DNA of 7,272 bases, taken from Thiotrichaceae bacterium (GTDB lineage: Bacteria > Pseudomonadota > Gammaproteobacteria > Thiotrichales > Thiotrichaceae). This document shows positions 1-5,662 of this stretch, piece by piece. The position numbers were made by a program, and so were the translations under genes. The notes under the pieces are model-generated. The model ran no database searches and had not been told where the DNA came from. It saw only the letters and a program-made list of their open reading frames with translations. The stretch is taken from NCBI GenBank assembly GCA_026992705.1, contig JALWYT010000104.1, forward strand, positions 1 through 7,272, in the 5' to 3' direction. The stretch's first letter is position 1, and the number at the start of each line of letters is the position of its first letter.

Positions 1-1019
1 GCTTTGCCAAGTGCTGCATCAGCTGCTTTTCCTGTTAACCCCTTATTGATTAAATCAACAAGAAATAAATGGTTATCAGTACCGCCTGAGACGATATTAT
101 AACCACGTTCAATCAAGGTATTTGCCATAACTTTAGCATTCTTTACAACTTGTTGCTGATAGCGTTTATAGTCATCTTCCAAGGCTTCTTTAAAGGCAAC
201 TGCTTTAGCGGCGATAACGTGCATTAATGGTCCGCCCTGTGTTCCTGGGAATACCACGGATTGCAGTTTCTTTTCAATTTCAGGGTTGGCTTTTGCTAAA
301 ATAATTCCACCACGAGGACCACGCAATGTTTTATGTGTCGTTGACGTAGTAACATCCGCAATGGCAACAGGATTAGGATATTCACCTGCAGCAATTAAGC
401 CTGCAACATGAGCCATATCAACCATTAAATATGCCCCAACTTCATCCGCAATATCACGGAAACGCTGCCAATTGACCACCCGCGAATATGCTGAGAAACC
501 TGCAACAATCATTTTAGGCTTATGTTCTCTCGCCAATGCTTCGACTTGCTCATAATCAATTTCGCCTGTTTCGGCATTGAGACCATATTGCACCGCATTA
601 TAGATTTTTCCAGAAAAGCTAACAGGAGAACCATGCGTTAAATGCCCTCCATCTGCTAAACTCATCCCGAGTACCGTATCACCTGGCACACATAAGGCTT
701 GATAAACAGCTGCATTAGCTTGTGAGCCAGAATGTGGCTGTACATTGGCATAACCTGCACCAAAAATCTTTTTTACTCGGTCAATCGCAAGCTGTTCTGC
801 AATATCGACATTTTCACAGCCACCGTAATAACGCTTAGAAGGATAACCTTCAGCATATTTATTGGTTAGCACAGAACCTTGAGCTTCCATCACACGAGGG
901 CTTGCATAGTTCTCTGATGCAATTAATTCAATATGTTCCTCTTGACGCAATACTTCATTTTGTATAGCAGTCCATAGTTCATCATCATAGCCTGCAATTG
1001 TTTGATCTTTAGAAAACAT
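1..1019 (-). CDS. glyA: Serine hydroxymethyltransferase, 3'-truncated by window edge
   Basis: This PLP enzyme interconverts serine plus tetrahydrofolate with glycine plus 5,10-methylene-tetrahydrofolate in the cytoplasm, and is the main source of one-carbon units. The visible part is 339 residues of a protein usually about 417 long; the C-terminus runs off the left edge. Motifs read on the minus strand include ELIASENYAS (31-40), the YPSKRYYGGCE stretch (59-69), VQPHSGSQAN (93-102), VDMAHVAGLIA (200-210, with the PLP-contacting Asp and His) and STTHKTLRGPRGG (226-238), in which Lys230 is the Schiff-base lysine. The ATG at 1017-1019 is chosen because it gives the normal N-terminus and has a GGAG Shine-Dalgarno at 1028-1031, 8 nt upstream. 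It is transcribed divergently from slyX. No frameshift is seen. Identification is very secure. Confidence 0.98.
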   Translation of the reverse strand, partial: MFSKDQTIAGYDDELWTAIQNEVLRQEEHIELIASENYASPRVMEAQGSVLTNKYAEGYPSKRYYGGCENVDIAEQLAIDRVKKIFGAGYANVQPHSGSQANAAVYQALCVPGDTVLGMSLADGGHLTHGSPVSFSGKIYNAVQYGLNAETGEIDYEQVEALAREHKPKMIVAGFSAYSRVVNWQRFRDIADEVGAYLMVDMAHVAGLIAAGEYPNPVAIADVTTSTTHKTLRGPRGGIILAKANPEIEKKLQSVVFPGTQGGPLMHVIAAKAVAFKEALEDDYKRYQQQVVKNAKVMANTLIERGYNIVSGGTDNHLFLVDLINKGLTGKAADAALGK

Positions 1020-1107
1020 CTATTTTTCTCCAAAAAGATTCTGTATTTAGGAAGAAGCTATGATAACGTAACATGCCTAAAATTTCCCATAAAAGATACG
1101 AATTCCT
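1020..1107. promoter_or_regulatory. Divergent glyA / slyX promoter region
   Basis: These 88 bp separate two divergently read genes, so both promoters should lie here or overlap the gene starts. A good Shine-Dalgarno for glyA (GGAG, minus strand, 1028-1031) is visible. Two near-consensus -10 hexamers overlap almost completely: TATGAT on the plus strand (1059-1064) and TATCAT on the minus strand (1060-1065). Neither has a convincing -35 box at 16-18 bp, so the exact promoter assignment is weak. I see no recognisable PurR or MetR site, although those regulate glyA in enterobacteria. Confidence 0.4.
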
Positions 1108-1311
1108 ATGGAAAAACGATTACAAAAACTAGAAATCATGGTAATGCACCATGACGAAATAATTGAACGTCTAAGTAATGAGTTACATAAGCAGCAGAAT
1201 GAAAATCGTTTATTACAAGAAAAGTTAGAAATACTGGATGCTAAGATTAAATCCATCAAGCTATCAAATATTGCTTCTGAAACCGAAGAAACATCACCAC
1301 CCCACTATTAA
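1108..1311 (+). CDS. slyX: SlyX family coiled-coil protein
   Basis: This is a small cytoplasmic protein of 67 residues (E. coli SlyX has 72) with no established biochemical function; in enterobacteria the name comes from its position beside slyD. From about residue 2 to 52 it is a charged heptad-rich helix typical of a coiled coil (for example LEIM, IIERL, LLQEKLEIL). It ends in SNIASETEETSPPHY, which closely matches the conserved SlyX C-terminus with its PPHY ending and is the strongest evidence. The ATG at 1108 aligns with the family N-terminus (EKRLQKLE). No good Shine-Dalgarno precedes it. It is followed after one base by rsmJ, so the two are probably translated from one message. Family assignment is confident; role unknown. 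Confidence 0.93.
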   Translation: MEKRLQKLEIMVMHHDEIIERLSNELHKQQNENRLLQEKLEILDAKIKSIKLSNIASETEETSPPHY

Positions 1312-1312
1312 T

Positions 1313-2080
1313 ATGATAGCTGTCAACGGAGACCAAATATTTAGCAACGATGAATTACGAACATTGGCCGATTTCTGCCAAATCCCGCTTGCTTCAACAT
1401 CAAGTAAAGCGGACTATTATTTATACAAAACCGAACAACACCTTGAACTTCGCTCGCTAAAAGATAAAAAAATAGGAGCTGTTTACGCTGATTTTATCGG
1501 CGGAAAAGCCCAGCATCGTCGCCTACAAGGTGGTGGCAAGGGGCAGCATATCGCCAAAGCAATTGGCTTACATAAAATCAAACAACCAAGTGTAGTTGAC
1601 TTAACCGCAGGCTTAGGAAGAGATGCTTTTGTACTTGCAAGCTTAGGTTGCCAAGTTACTATGCTAGAACGCTCTGCCATTATTTATTCATTATTAAATG
1701 ATGCAATACAACGAGCATATCAATCTGAAAATGCAGAAATTATCCAAATAATCAATCGGATGCAGCTCATTTATGAGAACTCACTTAACTATTTGGATAA
1801 ACTGCAAACCAAGCCTGATGTTATTTATATTGATCCAATGTTCCCCGAGCGACAAAAATCTGCCCAAGTCAAAAAAGAAATGCGGTTTTTTCATGATATT
1901 GCAGGCAAAGACATGGATAGTCATGAACTGCTAAAGCTCGCTAAAAGCAAAGCAAAAAAACGCATTGTCGTTAAACGCCCGCGTCTAGCAGAGCCTTTGA
2001 ATAATGAAACAGCCAATTTTGTAATTACAGGGAAATCAACGCGGTATGATATTTATTTACCTGTTATTAAAAAAATATAG
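1313..2080 (+). CDS. rsmJ: 16S rRNA (guanine1516-N2)-methyltransferase RsmJ
   Basis: This SAM-dependent enzyme (YhiQ family, 255 residues here; E. coli 250) methylates N2 of G1516 in 16S rRNA of the small subunit. The SAM-binding motif I is DLTAGLGRDAF (96-106), followed by VTMLER (115-120) with the acidic ribose-binding residue. The catalytic/target-base region is IDPMFPERQKSAQVKKEM (173-190), and the family KRP motif occurs at 221-223. The frame is open back to an ATG at 1238, but that would add 25 unconserved residues overlapping slyX. The ATG at 1313 gives the normal length and lies one base after the slyX stop (TAATATG), suggesting translational coupling. The gene converges on iscX with 17 bp between stops. 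Confidence 0.95.
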   Translation: MIAVNGDQIFSNDELRTLADFCQIPLASTSSKADYYLYKTEQHLELRSLKDKKIGAVYADFIGGKAQHRRLQGGGKGQHIAKAIGLHKIKQPSVVDLTAGLGRDAFVLASLGCQVTMLERSAIIYSLLNDAIQRAYQSENAEIIQIINRMQLIYENSLNYLDKLQTKPDVIYIDPMFPERQKSAQVKKEMRFFHDIAGKDMDSHELLKLAKSKAKKRIVVKRPRLAEPLNNETANFVITGKSTRYDIYLPVIKKI

Positions 2081-2097
2081 CGTCAATCAAATCGCTT

Positions 2098-2304
2098 TTA
2101 CCCTTCCCTTTCTTCGATCCAGTTCATTTGAATGGCTTCGAGGATTTTTTCGTTGGAATGTTCTGGATCATCGTTAAAATTTTCTAATGCCATCACCCAT
2201 GCATGTAGATCAGTGAAGCGAATAGTGCGAGGATCAACATCTGGATGAGCTTCGTCTAGCTCAATGGCAATATCAAGTACATCTGTCCATTTTAATTCGT
2301 TCAT
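2098..2304 (-). CDS. iscX: Fe-S cluster assembly protein IscX
   Basis: This is a small acidic protein (68 residues; family about 66) that binds IscS at the site also used by Fdx and CyaY. It can bind iron weakly and modulates IscS desulfurase activity. The sequence shows the family pattern: LKWTDVLDIA (4-13), the acidic AHPDVDPRTIRFTDLHAW stretch (19-36) and DDPEHSNEKILEAI (45-58). It is the last gene of the isc operon here, as in E. coli. Its ATG overlaps the fdx stop by one base (TAATG), so translation is probably coupled. A strong GGAGG Shine-Dalgarno sits inside the fdx 3' end at 2315-2319, 10 nt from the start. No clear intrinsic terminator follows in the 17 bp before rsmJ. Confidence 0.95.
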   Translation of the reverse strand: MNELKWTDVLDIAIELDEAHPDVDPRTIRFTDLHAWVMALENFNDDPEHSNEKILEAIQMNWIEEREG

Positions 2305-2645
2305 TAGTGTGGAGCCTCCGAGACCATATTGATTGTGTATTTGGGAATTTCAATGACTAAATCTTCATCGGCGACAATGGCTTGACAACTTAACCGTGAG
2401 TCAGGGTCAACGCCCCATGCTTTGTCAAGGTAGTCTTCTTCAAGCTCTGAAGCCTCTTCTAGGGAGTCAAAGCCTTCGCGTACATAAACATGACAAGTGG
2501 TGCAAGCACAGGATTTTTCGCAGGCGTGTTCGATGGGAATGTCATTTTGTAAAGCGGCATCACAAATACTAATGCCGGGTTCTACTTCGATAACTGCACC
2601 TTCTGGGCAATATTCTTCATGGGGTAAAAAGATAATCTGTGGCAT
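2304..2645 (-). CDS. fdx: ISC-system [2Fe-2S] ferredoxin
   Basis: This adrenodoxin-type [2Fe-2S] ferredoxin supplies electrons for sulfur reduction during cluster assembly on IscU and interacts with IscS. It is 113 residues long. The cluster ligands are Cys42, Cys48 and Cys51 (in HACEKSCACTTCHVYV) plus Cys87 (in SRLSCQAIV), with the family's extra Cys46 also present. The DKAWGVDPDSRLSC segment is the usual sequence before the last ligand. The frame is open upstream to 2702, but that would overlap hscA; the ATG at 2643-2645 gives the conserved MPQIIFLPHEE start. It begins 10 nt after the hscA stop with a weak GAG Shine-Dalgarno, and overlaps iscX by one base. Identification is very secure. Confidence 0.97.
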   Translation of the reverse strand: MPQIIFLPHEEYCPEGAVIEVEPGISICDAALQNDIPIEHACEKSCACTTCHVYVREGFDSLEEASELEEDYLDKAWGVDPDSRLSCQAIVADEDLVIEIPKYTINMVSEAPH

Positions 2646-2655
2646 AGGTTTCGCT

Positions 2656-4509
2656 CTATTCAAATTCGTTAATACGGTGTCCCGCCATTGCGGATTGCAC
2701 ACTGCTGTTCATCCGTCTAGCGACATAAAATTCGGCTGTTTTTTCGAGGTTTTTCATGGCTTCTTCAATGCTATCAGCCGTGCCTGTTTCTTTTTCACTG
2801 ATCAGCTTATCGCGTGCCGCTAGAATTTTTGCTTTTTCATCTGCAGATAAAAGCTCATCGCCATCAGCTTGCAGGGCAGAATTGAGTGCTTCTAGCGTGC
2901 GTTCTGCTTCCATTTTTGTCTCGCGTAATTGACGGGCTTCTTTGTCTGCTTGGGCATTTTCCATTGATTCACGCAACATGGCTTCAATTTCAGCATCACT
3001 TAACCCATACGATGGTTTGACTTCGATCTTCGCTTTCGCACCCGTGATAGTTTCTTCGGCAGAAACACTTAATAAGCCATCAGCATCGACTTGGAAGGTA
3101 ACTTTTATGCGTGCCGCCCCGGCAACCATTGGCGGAATGCCCCGCAGTGTAAATTTAGCCAATGAGCGGCAGGCTTCAACCGTGTCGCGTTCGCCTTGCA
3201 GTACATGGATGGTCATGGCGGTTTGACCATCTTTGAATGTGGTAAATTCTTGTGCTCGGGTAATCGGAATCGTGGTGTTTCGGCTGATAATTTTTTCGAC
3301 CAACCCGCCCATCGTCTCTAAACCAAGTGATAGCGGAATAACGTCCAATAACAGCATTTCATCATCGGGTTTATTGCCCGCTAAAATATCCGCTTGAATC
3401 GCTGCTCCAACGGCAACCACTCGGTCAGGGTCAATATCGACTAATGGCTCTCGACCAAAAAATTCAGCCACTCGTTCCCGTACATAAGGAACCCGTGTTG
3501 AACCGCCCACCATGACAATATTTAACACGTCTTCTTTTTCAAGATTGGCATCACGCAAGGCTCGGCGACATGCCATTAGTGTTTTCTTTACCCAAGGTTC
3601 AATCAATGCATTAAATTTTTCACGGGTAATATTTTCTTTCCAATTACCGCATGAAACTTCAACACTATCTTTGCTAGTTAAGGCTTCTTTGGCACGACGA
3701 GCTTCCATTAAGGCAAGGCTGACAATGGCTTGTGTATTGGTTTGCCCTGATTGTTTAATCATGTATTCGGCAAGTACATGATCAAAATCATCACCACCAA
3801 GAGCGGAATCACCACCTGTTGACATGACTTCAAATACGCCTTTATTGAGCCGCAGAATGGAAATATCAAACGTGCCACCACCTAAGTCATAAATGGCAAT
3901 AATGCCCTCGGCTTCTTTGTCCAAGCCATAGGCGATTGCTGCTGCGGTAGGTTCATTCAGCAGGCGAAGCACATTTAAGTCAGCAAGCGTTGCCGCATCG
4001 CGTGTTGCTTGTCGTTGGGCATCATCAAAATAGGCTGGAACCGTGATAACCGCACCCGTTAAATCACCGCCAAGGCTTAATTCAGCTCGCTCTTTTAGGG
4101 CTTTTAAAATTTCAGCAGAAACTTCCACAGCGGAAACATCACCGCCTGCGGTTTTAATTCGTGGGACATTGGAATCGCTTTCCGCAAAATTAAAAGGTAA
4201 ATAGCCATCCAATGTTTTGGCATCTTCGGCACTACGCCCCATCAGCCGTTTGACAGAAGCGATGGTATTCAATGGATCTTCTGCCATACGCACTTGGGCG
4301 GGGTAGCCAACAATCGGTGGGTGATTTTTACTGTAATGCACAACGGAGGGGAGTAAGTGCCGCCCTTCTTCATCAGGCAATGTTTCTGCTTGCCCACTAC
4401 GCACCGTTGCGACAAGTGAATTGGTGGTTCCTAAATCAATCCCAACCGCCAAACGATGCTGGTGAGCAACGGTTGACATTCCCGGTTCTGATATTTGCAG
4501 CAGTGCCAT
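2656..4509 (-). CDS. hscA: Fe-S cluster assembly Hsp70 chaperone HscA
   Basis: This specialised Hsp70 (617 residues; E. coli 616) binds the LPPVK motif of IscU and, stimulated by HscB, uses ATP hydrolysis to promote cluster transfer. The ATPase domain holds VGIDLGTTNS (22-31), VPAYFDDAQRQ (157-167), LNEPTAAAIAYG (184-195), YDLGGGTFD (207-215) and VGGSTRVP (334-341). The linker LLLDVIPLSLGLE is at 386-398, followed by the substrate-binding beta domain and helical lid. The start MALLQISEPG matches HscA rather than DnaK, and the acidic EEVD-type DnaK tail is absent. A Shine-Dalgarno AAGG lies at 4517-4520, 7 nt upstream of the ATG. Unusually, 278 bp containing a large palindromic element separate it from hscB, so it may be expressed partly independently. 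Fdx follows after 10 nt. Confidence 0.98.
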   Translation of the reverse strand: MALLQISEPGMSTVAHQHRLAVGIDLGTTNSLVATVRSGQAETLPDEEGRHLLPSVVHYSKNHPPIVGYPAQVRMAEDPLNTIASVKRLMGRSAEDAKTLDGYLPFNFAESDSNVPRIKTAGGDVSAVEVSAEILKALKERAELSLGGDLTGAVITVPAYFDDAQRQATRDAATLADLNVLRLLNEPTAAAIAYGLDKEAEGIIAIYDLGGGTFDISILRLNKGVFEVMSTGGDSALGGDDFDHVLAEYMIKQSGQTNTQAIVSLALMEARRAKEALTSKDSVEVSCGNWKENITREKFNALIEPWVKKTLMACRRALRDANLEKEDVLNIVMVGGSTRVPYVRERVAEFFGREPLVDIDPDRVVAVGAAIQADILAGNKPDDEMLLLDVIPLSLGLETMGGLVEKIISRNTTIPITRAQEFTTFKDGQTAMTIHVLQGERDTVEACRSLAKFTLRGIPPMVAGAARIKVTFQVDADGLLSVSAEETITGAKAKIEVKPSYGLSDAEIEAMLRESMENAQADKEARQLRETKMEAERTLEALNSALQADGDELLSADEKAKILAARDKLISEKETGTADSIEEAMKNLEKTAEFYVARRMNSSVQSAMAGHRINEFE

Positions 4510-4537
4510 AGATTTGCCTTTGTTCTTTAAAGGGTTG

Positions 4538-4570
4538 AGTTACATGACAGGTGGGGTAGTACCTGTAACT
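4538..4570 (-). promoter_or_regulatory. Hairpin in the hscA 5' leader
   Basis: On the hscA sense strand, AGTTAC (4570-4565) pairs with GTAACT (4543-4538), and AGGT (4564-4561) can stack with ACCT (4552-4549). This gives a 10-bp stem with a 5-nt bulge on one side and an 8-nt loop. It ends 28 nt before the hscA ATG and just upstream of its Shine-Dalgarno region. A possible -35 TTGAAA lies at 4579-4584, with TACTAC 17 bp later at 4556-4561 as a poor -10, so a separate hscA promoter here is only a weak possibility. The pairing is seen in the sequence; any regulatory role is inferred. Confidence 0.35.
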
Positions 4571-4620
4571 TTTTGCATTTTCAATGTGATTAAGGGTTTC
4601 GTCACCTATTAACTAGGAGG

Positions 4621-4780
4621 CGTAACTACTCTGTCTAATGAGTAGTGAAGGTGGTAAGTACTTGATTATTCGGGATGCTGTAAATACATCCCTGTAAGCT
4701 CTAAGGCAGCATCCCTGCTGCCTAAGCCCTAATAATCAAGCACTTACCACCTTGCATGTAAATTGCATGGAGTAGTTACG
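4621..4780. repeat. 160-bp nested palindromic element (MITE/REP-like) between hscB and hscA
   Basis: The outer arms CGTAACTACTC (4621-4631) and GAGTAGTTACG (4770-4780) are perfect 11-bp inverted repeats. The inner arms 4648-4670 and 4731-4753 are 23-bp inverted repeats with one mismatch (A4660 versus C4741). Both arm pairs share the same symmetry axis (paired coordinates sum to 9401), leaving equal 16-nt spacers at 4632-4647 and 4754-4769 that do not pair, and a 60-bp core at 4671-4730. It has no coding capacity. It starts 7 bp after the hscB stop and ends 111 bp before the hscA start, in a gap that is only a few bases in most isc operons. A non-autonomous mobile element or a REP-like repeat is the best explanation; no clear target-site duplication is visible at the ends. 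Copies elsewhere in the genome would decide. Confidence 0.75.
4671..4730. repeat. 60-bp core of the palindromic element with alternative hairpins
   Basis: The core contains GGCAGC/GCTGCC (4705-4710 with 4717-4722; 7 bp counting A4704-T4723) around the loop ATCCCT. It also contains GGGATGCTG (4672-4680), which is perfectly complementary to CAGCATCCC (4707-4715). The two pairings share bases 4707-4710 and so cannot form together. GGGATG (4672-4677) can also pair with CATCCC (4687-4692). The three CATCCCTG-like motifs are reminiscent of dispersed intergenic repeats I recall from several gammaproteobacterial genomes, but I cannot name a family. Confidence 0.5.
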
Positions 4781-4787
4781 AGAAAAC

Positions 4788-5327
4788 TTAATATTCATCC
4801 TCAAGTTTTTCTTCTAACTGTCGGATTTCATTAAAAATGCGTTCCATGAAACGCATTTTTAATACGCTGTCTTTTGCTTTGTCTAACTCGCCTGCGTGGT
4901 AATGTTGCTGGAAGTCGGTTTCAAGTTGTTGTACTTGGGTTTTGACTTCTTTGCGGATGTTGTCAAGTTTATCAAAGGGGTCGTCGGCATTGACAACATC
5001 GTCGATTGATTCTCGCAATTCCATTTGCTGCATTAAAAATACAGGGTCATTTGAGGTTTCCGTTTCATCACTGAATGATACGCCTGCAAGCTCTAGCAAA
5101 TAGCGTGCTCTTAATCGTGGTGATTTAAGTGTGTCATGAGCTTCGTTGATGAATGAGGTGTTTTGCATCGAAATACGACGCTGTTCATCACTTGCTGTTG
5201 CAAAACGGTCTGGATGCCATTGGTTTTGCAAGCTTAAAAAGGCTGTTGTTAATGCCGATGAGTCTATCTCAAATTGTTCGGGCAAGCCGAATAATTCAAA
5301 ATAATTTTGCGTTAAATCAATCGTCAT
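4788..5327 (-). CDS. hscB: Fe-S cluster assembly J-domain co-chaperone HscB
   Basis: HscB is a J-protein that binds IscU and stimulates the ATPase of HscA. It has 179 residues (E. coli 171). The N-terminal J domain covers about residues 8-75, with NYFELFGLP at 8-16, the essential HPD at 38-40 (QWHPDRFA) and INEAHDTLKSP at 60-70. The C-terminal IscU-binding helical domain covers about 95-179 and includes FLMQQMELRE (97-106), equivalent to the LMEQLELRE patch contacting IscU, and LKMRFMERIF (156-165). The frame is open to an ATG at 5354 inside iscA, but the ATG at 5325-5327 is preferred: it gives the normal start and lies 2 nt after the iscA stop (TAGTTATG), consistent with reinitiation, since the Shine-Dalgarno is poor. 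The C-terminus is intact even though a repeat element follows 7 bp later. Confidence 0.96.
   Translation of the reverse strand: MTIDLTQNYFELFGLPEQFEIDSSALTTAFLSLQNQWHPDRFATASDEQRRISMQNTSFINEAHDTLKSPRLRARYLLELAGVSFSDETETSNDPVFLMQQMELRESIDDVVNADDPFDKLDNIRKEVKTQVQQLETDFQQHYHAGELDKAKDSVLKMRFMERIFNEIRQLEEKLEDEY
4830..4863 (-). other. 14-bp perfect hairpin inside hscB, terminator-like
   Basis: The arms ATTAAAAATGCGTT (4830-4843) and AACGCATTTTTAAT (4850-4863) are perfect reverse complements around a 6-nt loop. On the operon-sense strand this reads as a stem AATGCGTT/AACGCATT followed by a run of five U residues, resembling an intrinsic terminator although the GC content is modest. It lies within hscB codons for residues about 155-166 (LKMRFMERIFN), 40-75 bp before the stop. 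The inverted repeat is certain; terminator or attenuator activity is inferred and uncertain, because translating ribosomes would normally disrupt it. Confidence 0.45.
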
Positions 5328-5329
5328 AA

Positions 5330-5653
5330 CTATACAGTGAAGCTCTCGCCACAACCGCAGGAGCCTTTTTCATTCGGGTTAATGAATTTAAAGCCTTCGT
5401 TTAAACCTTCTCTGACAAAATCCATCTCGGTTCCGTCAATATAAACAAGACTTTTAGGATCAACGACTATTTTTACACCGTGATCTTCAAATACGACATC
5501 TGTATCTTCTAATTCATCAACAAATTCCATGACATACGCCATACCTGAACAGCCTGATGTTTTTACGCCTAAACGCAAGCCAATGCCTTTACCTCTATTC
5601 TTGAGGAATTTTTTAACTCGATCAGCTGCGGTATCCGTCAAGGTAATTGCCAT
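5330..5653 (-). CDS. iscA: Iron-sulfur cluster assembly/carrier protein IscA (A-type)
   Basis: This A-type carrier binds iron or an Fe-S cluster and passes it to apo-proteins, notably for [4Fe-4S] maturation. It is exactly 107 residues, the usual IscA length. The three ligand cysteines are Cys35 (in TSGCSGMAYV) and Cys99 and Cys101 (in GSCGCGESF near the C-terminus). The start MAITLTDTAADRV and the FINPNEKGSCGCGESFTV end (18 residues) are typical of IscA. ErpA and SufA share the fold, but the sequence and the position between iscU and hscB make IscA the clear choice. The ATG at 5651-5653 is preceded by AGGA, which overlaps the iscU stop (TAGGA) with 7-nt spacing. hscB starts 2 nt after its stop. 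Confidence 0.97.
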   Translation of the reverse strand: MAITLTDTAADRVKKFLKNRGKGIGLRLGVKTSGCSGMAYVMEFVDELEDTDVVFEDHGVKIVVDPKSLVYIDGTEMDFVREGLNEGFKFINPNEKGSCGCGESFTV

Positions 5654-5662
5654 GATTAAATC

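Noticed and set aside
1077..1259. 60-codon minus-strand frame opposite slyX
   Set aside because: It is antisense to a gene with a clear family match, and its composition is low-complexity Cys/Ser/Phe without a known counterpart.
1238..1312. Upstream in-frame ATG extending RsmJ by 25 residues
   Set aside because: It overlaps slyX in another frame, adds sequence with no family counterpart, and the ATG at 1313 gives the expected length and start.
2079..2096. Bidirectional terminator between rsmJ and iscX (AGCG/CGCT)
   Set aside because: The stem is only 4 bp with a 10-nt loop; the flanking A/T runs are suggestive but too weak to support a terminator call.
2646..2702. Extended N-terminus for Fdx
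   Set aside because: The extension overlaps the hscA 3' end; the conserved family start MPQIIFLP begins at 2645.
2656..4509. DnaK as an alternative identity for the Hsp70 gene
   Set aside because: The MALLQISEPG start, the absence of an EEVD-like tail and the isc operon position all point to HscA.
2497..4511. Several plus-strand open frames of 79-108 codons opposite fdx and hscA
   Set aside because: They lie antisense to well-conserved genes, have no recognisable domains or ribosome sites, and look like codon-bias shadows.
4606..4800. Target-site duplication flanking the 160-bp element
   Set aside because: The bases just outside 4621 and 4780 (GGAGG and AGAAA) do not match, and no convincing short direct repeat brackets the ends.
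5328..5354. Nine-residue N-terminal extension of HscB
   Set aside because: It overlaps the iscA 3' end and lacks family similarity; the start at 5327 fits the TAGTTATG junction.
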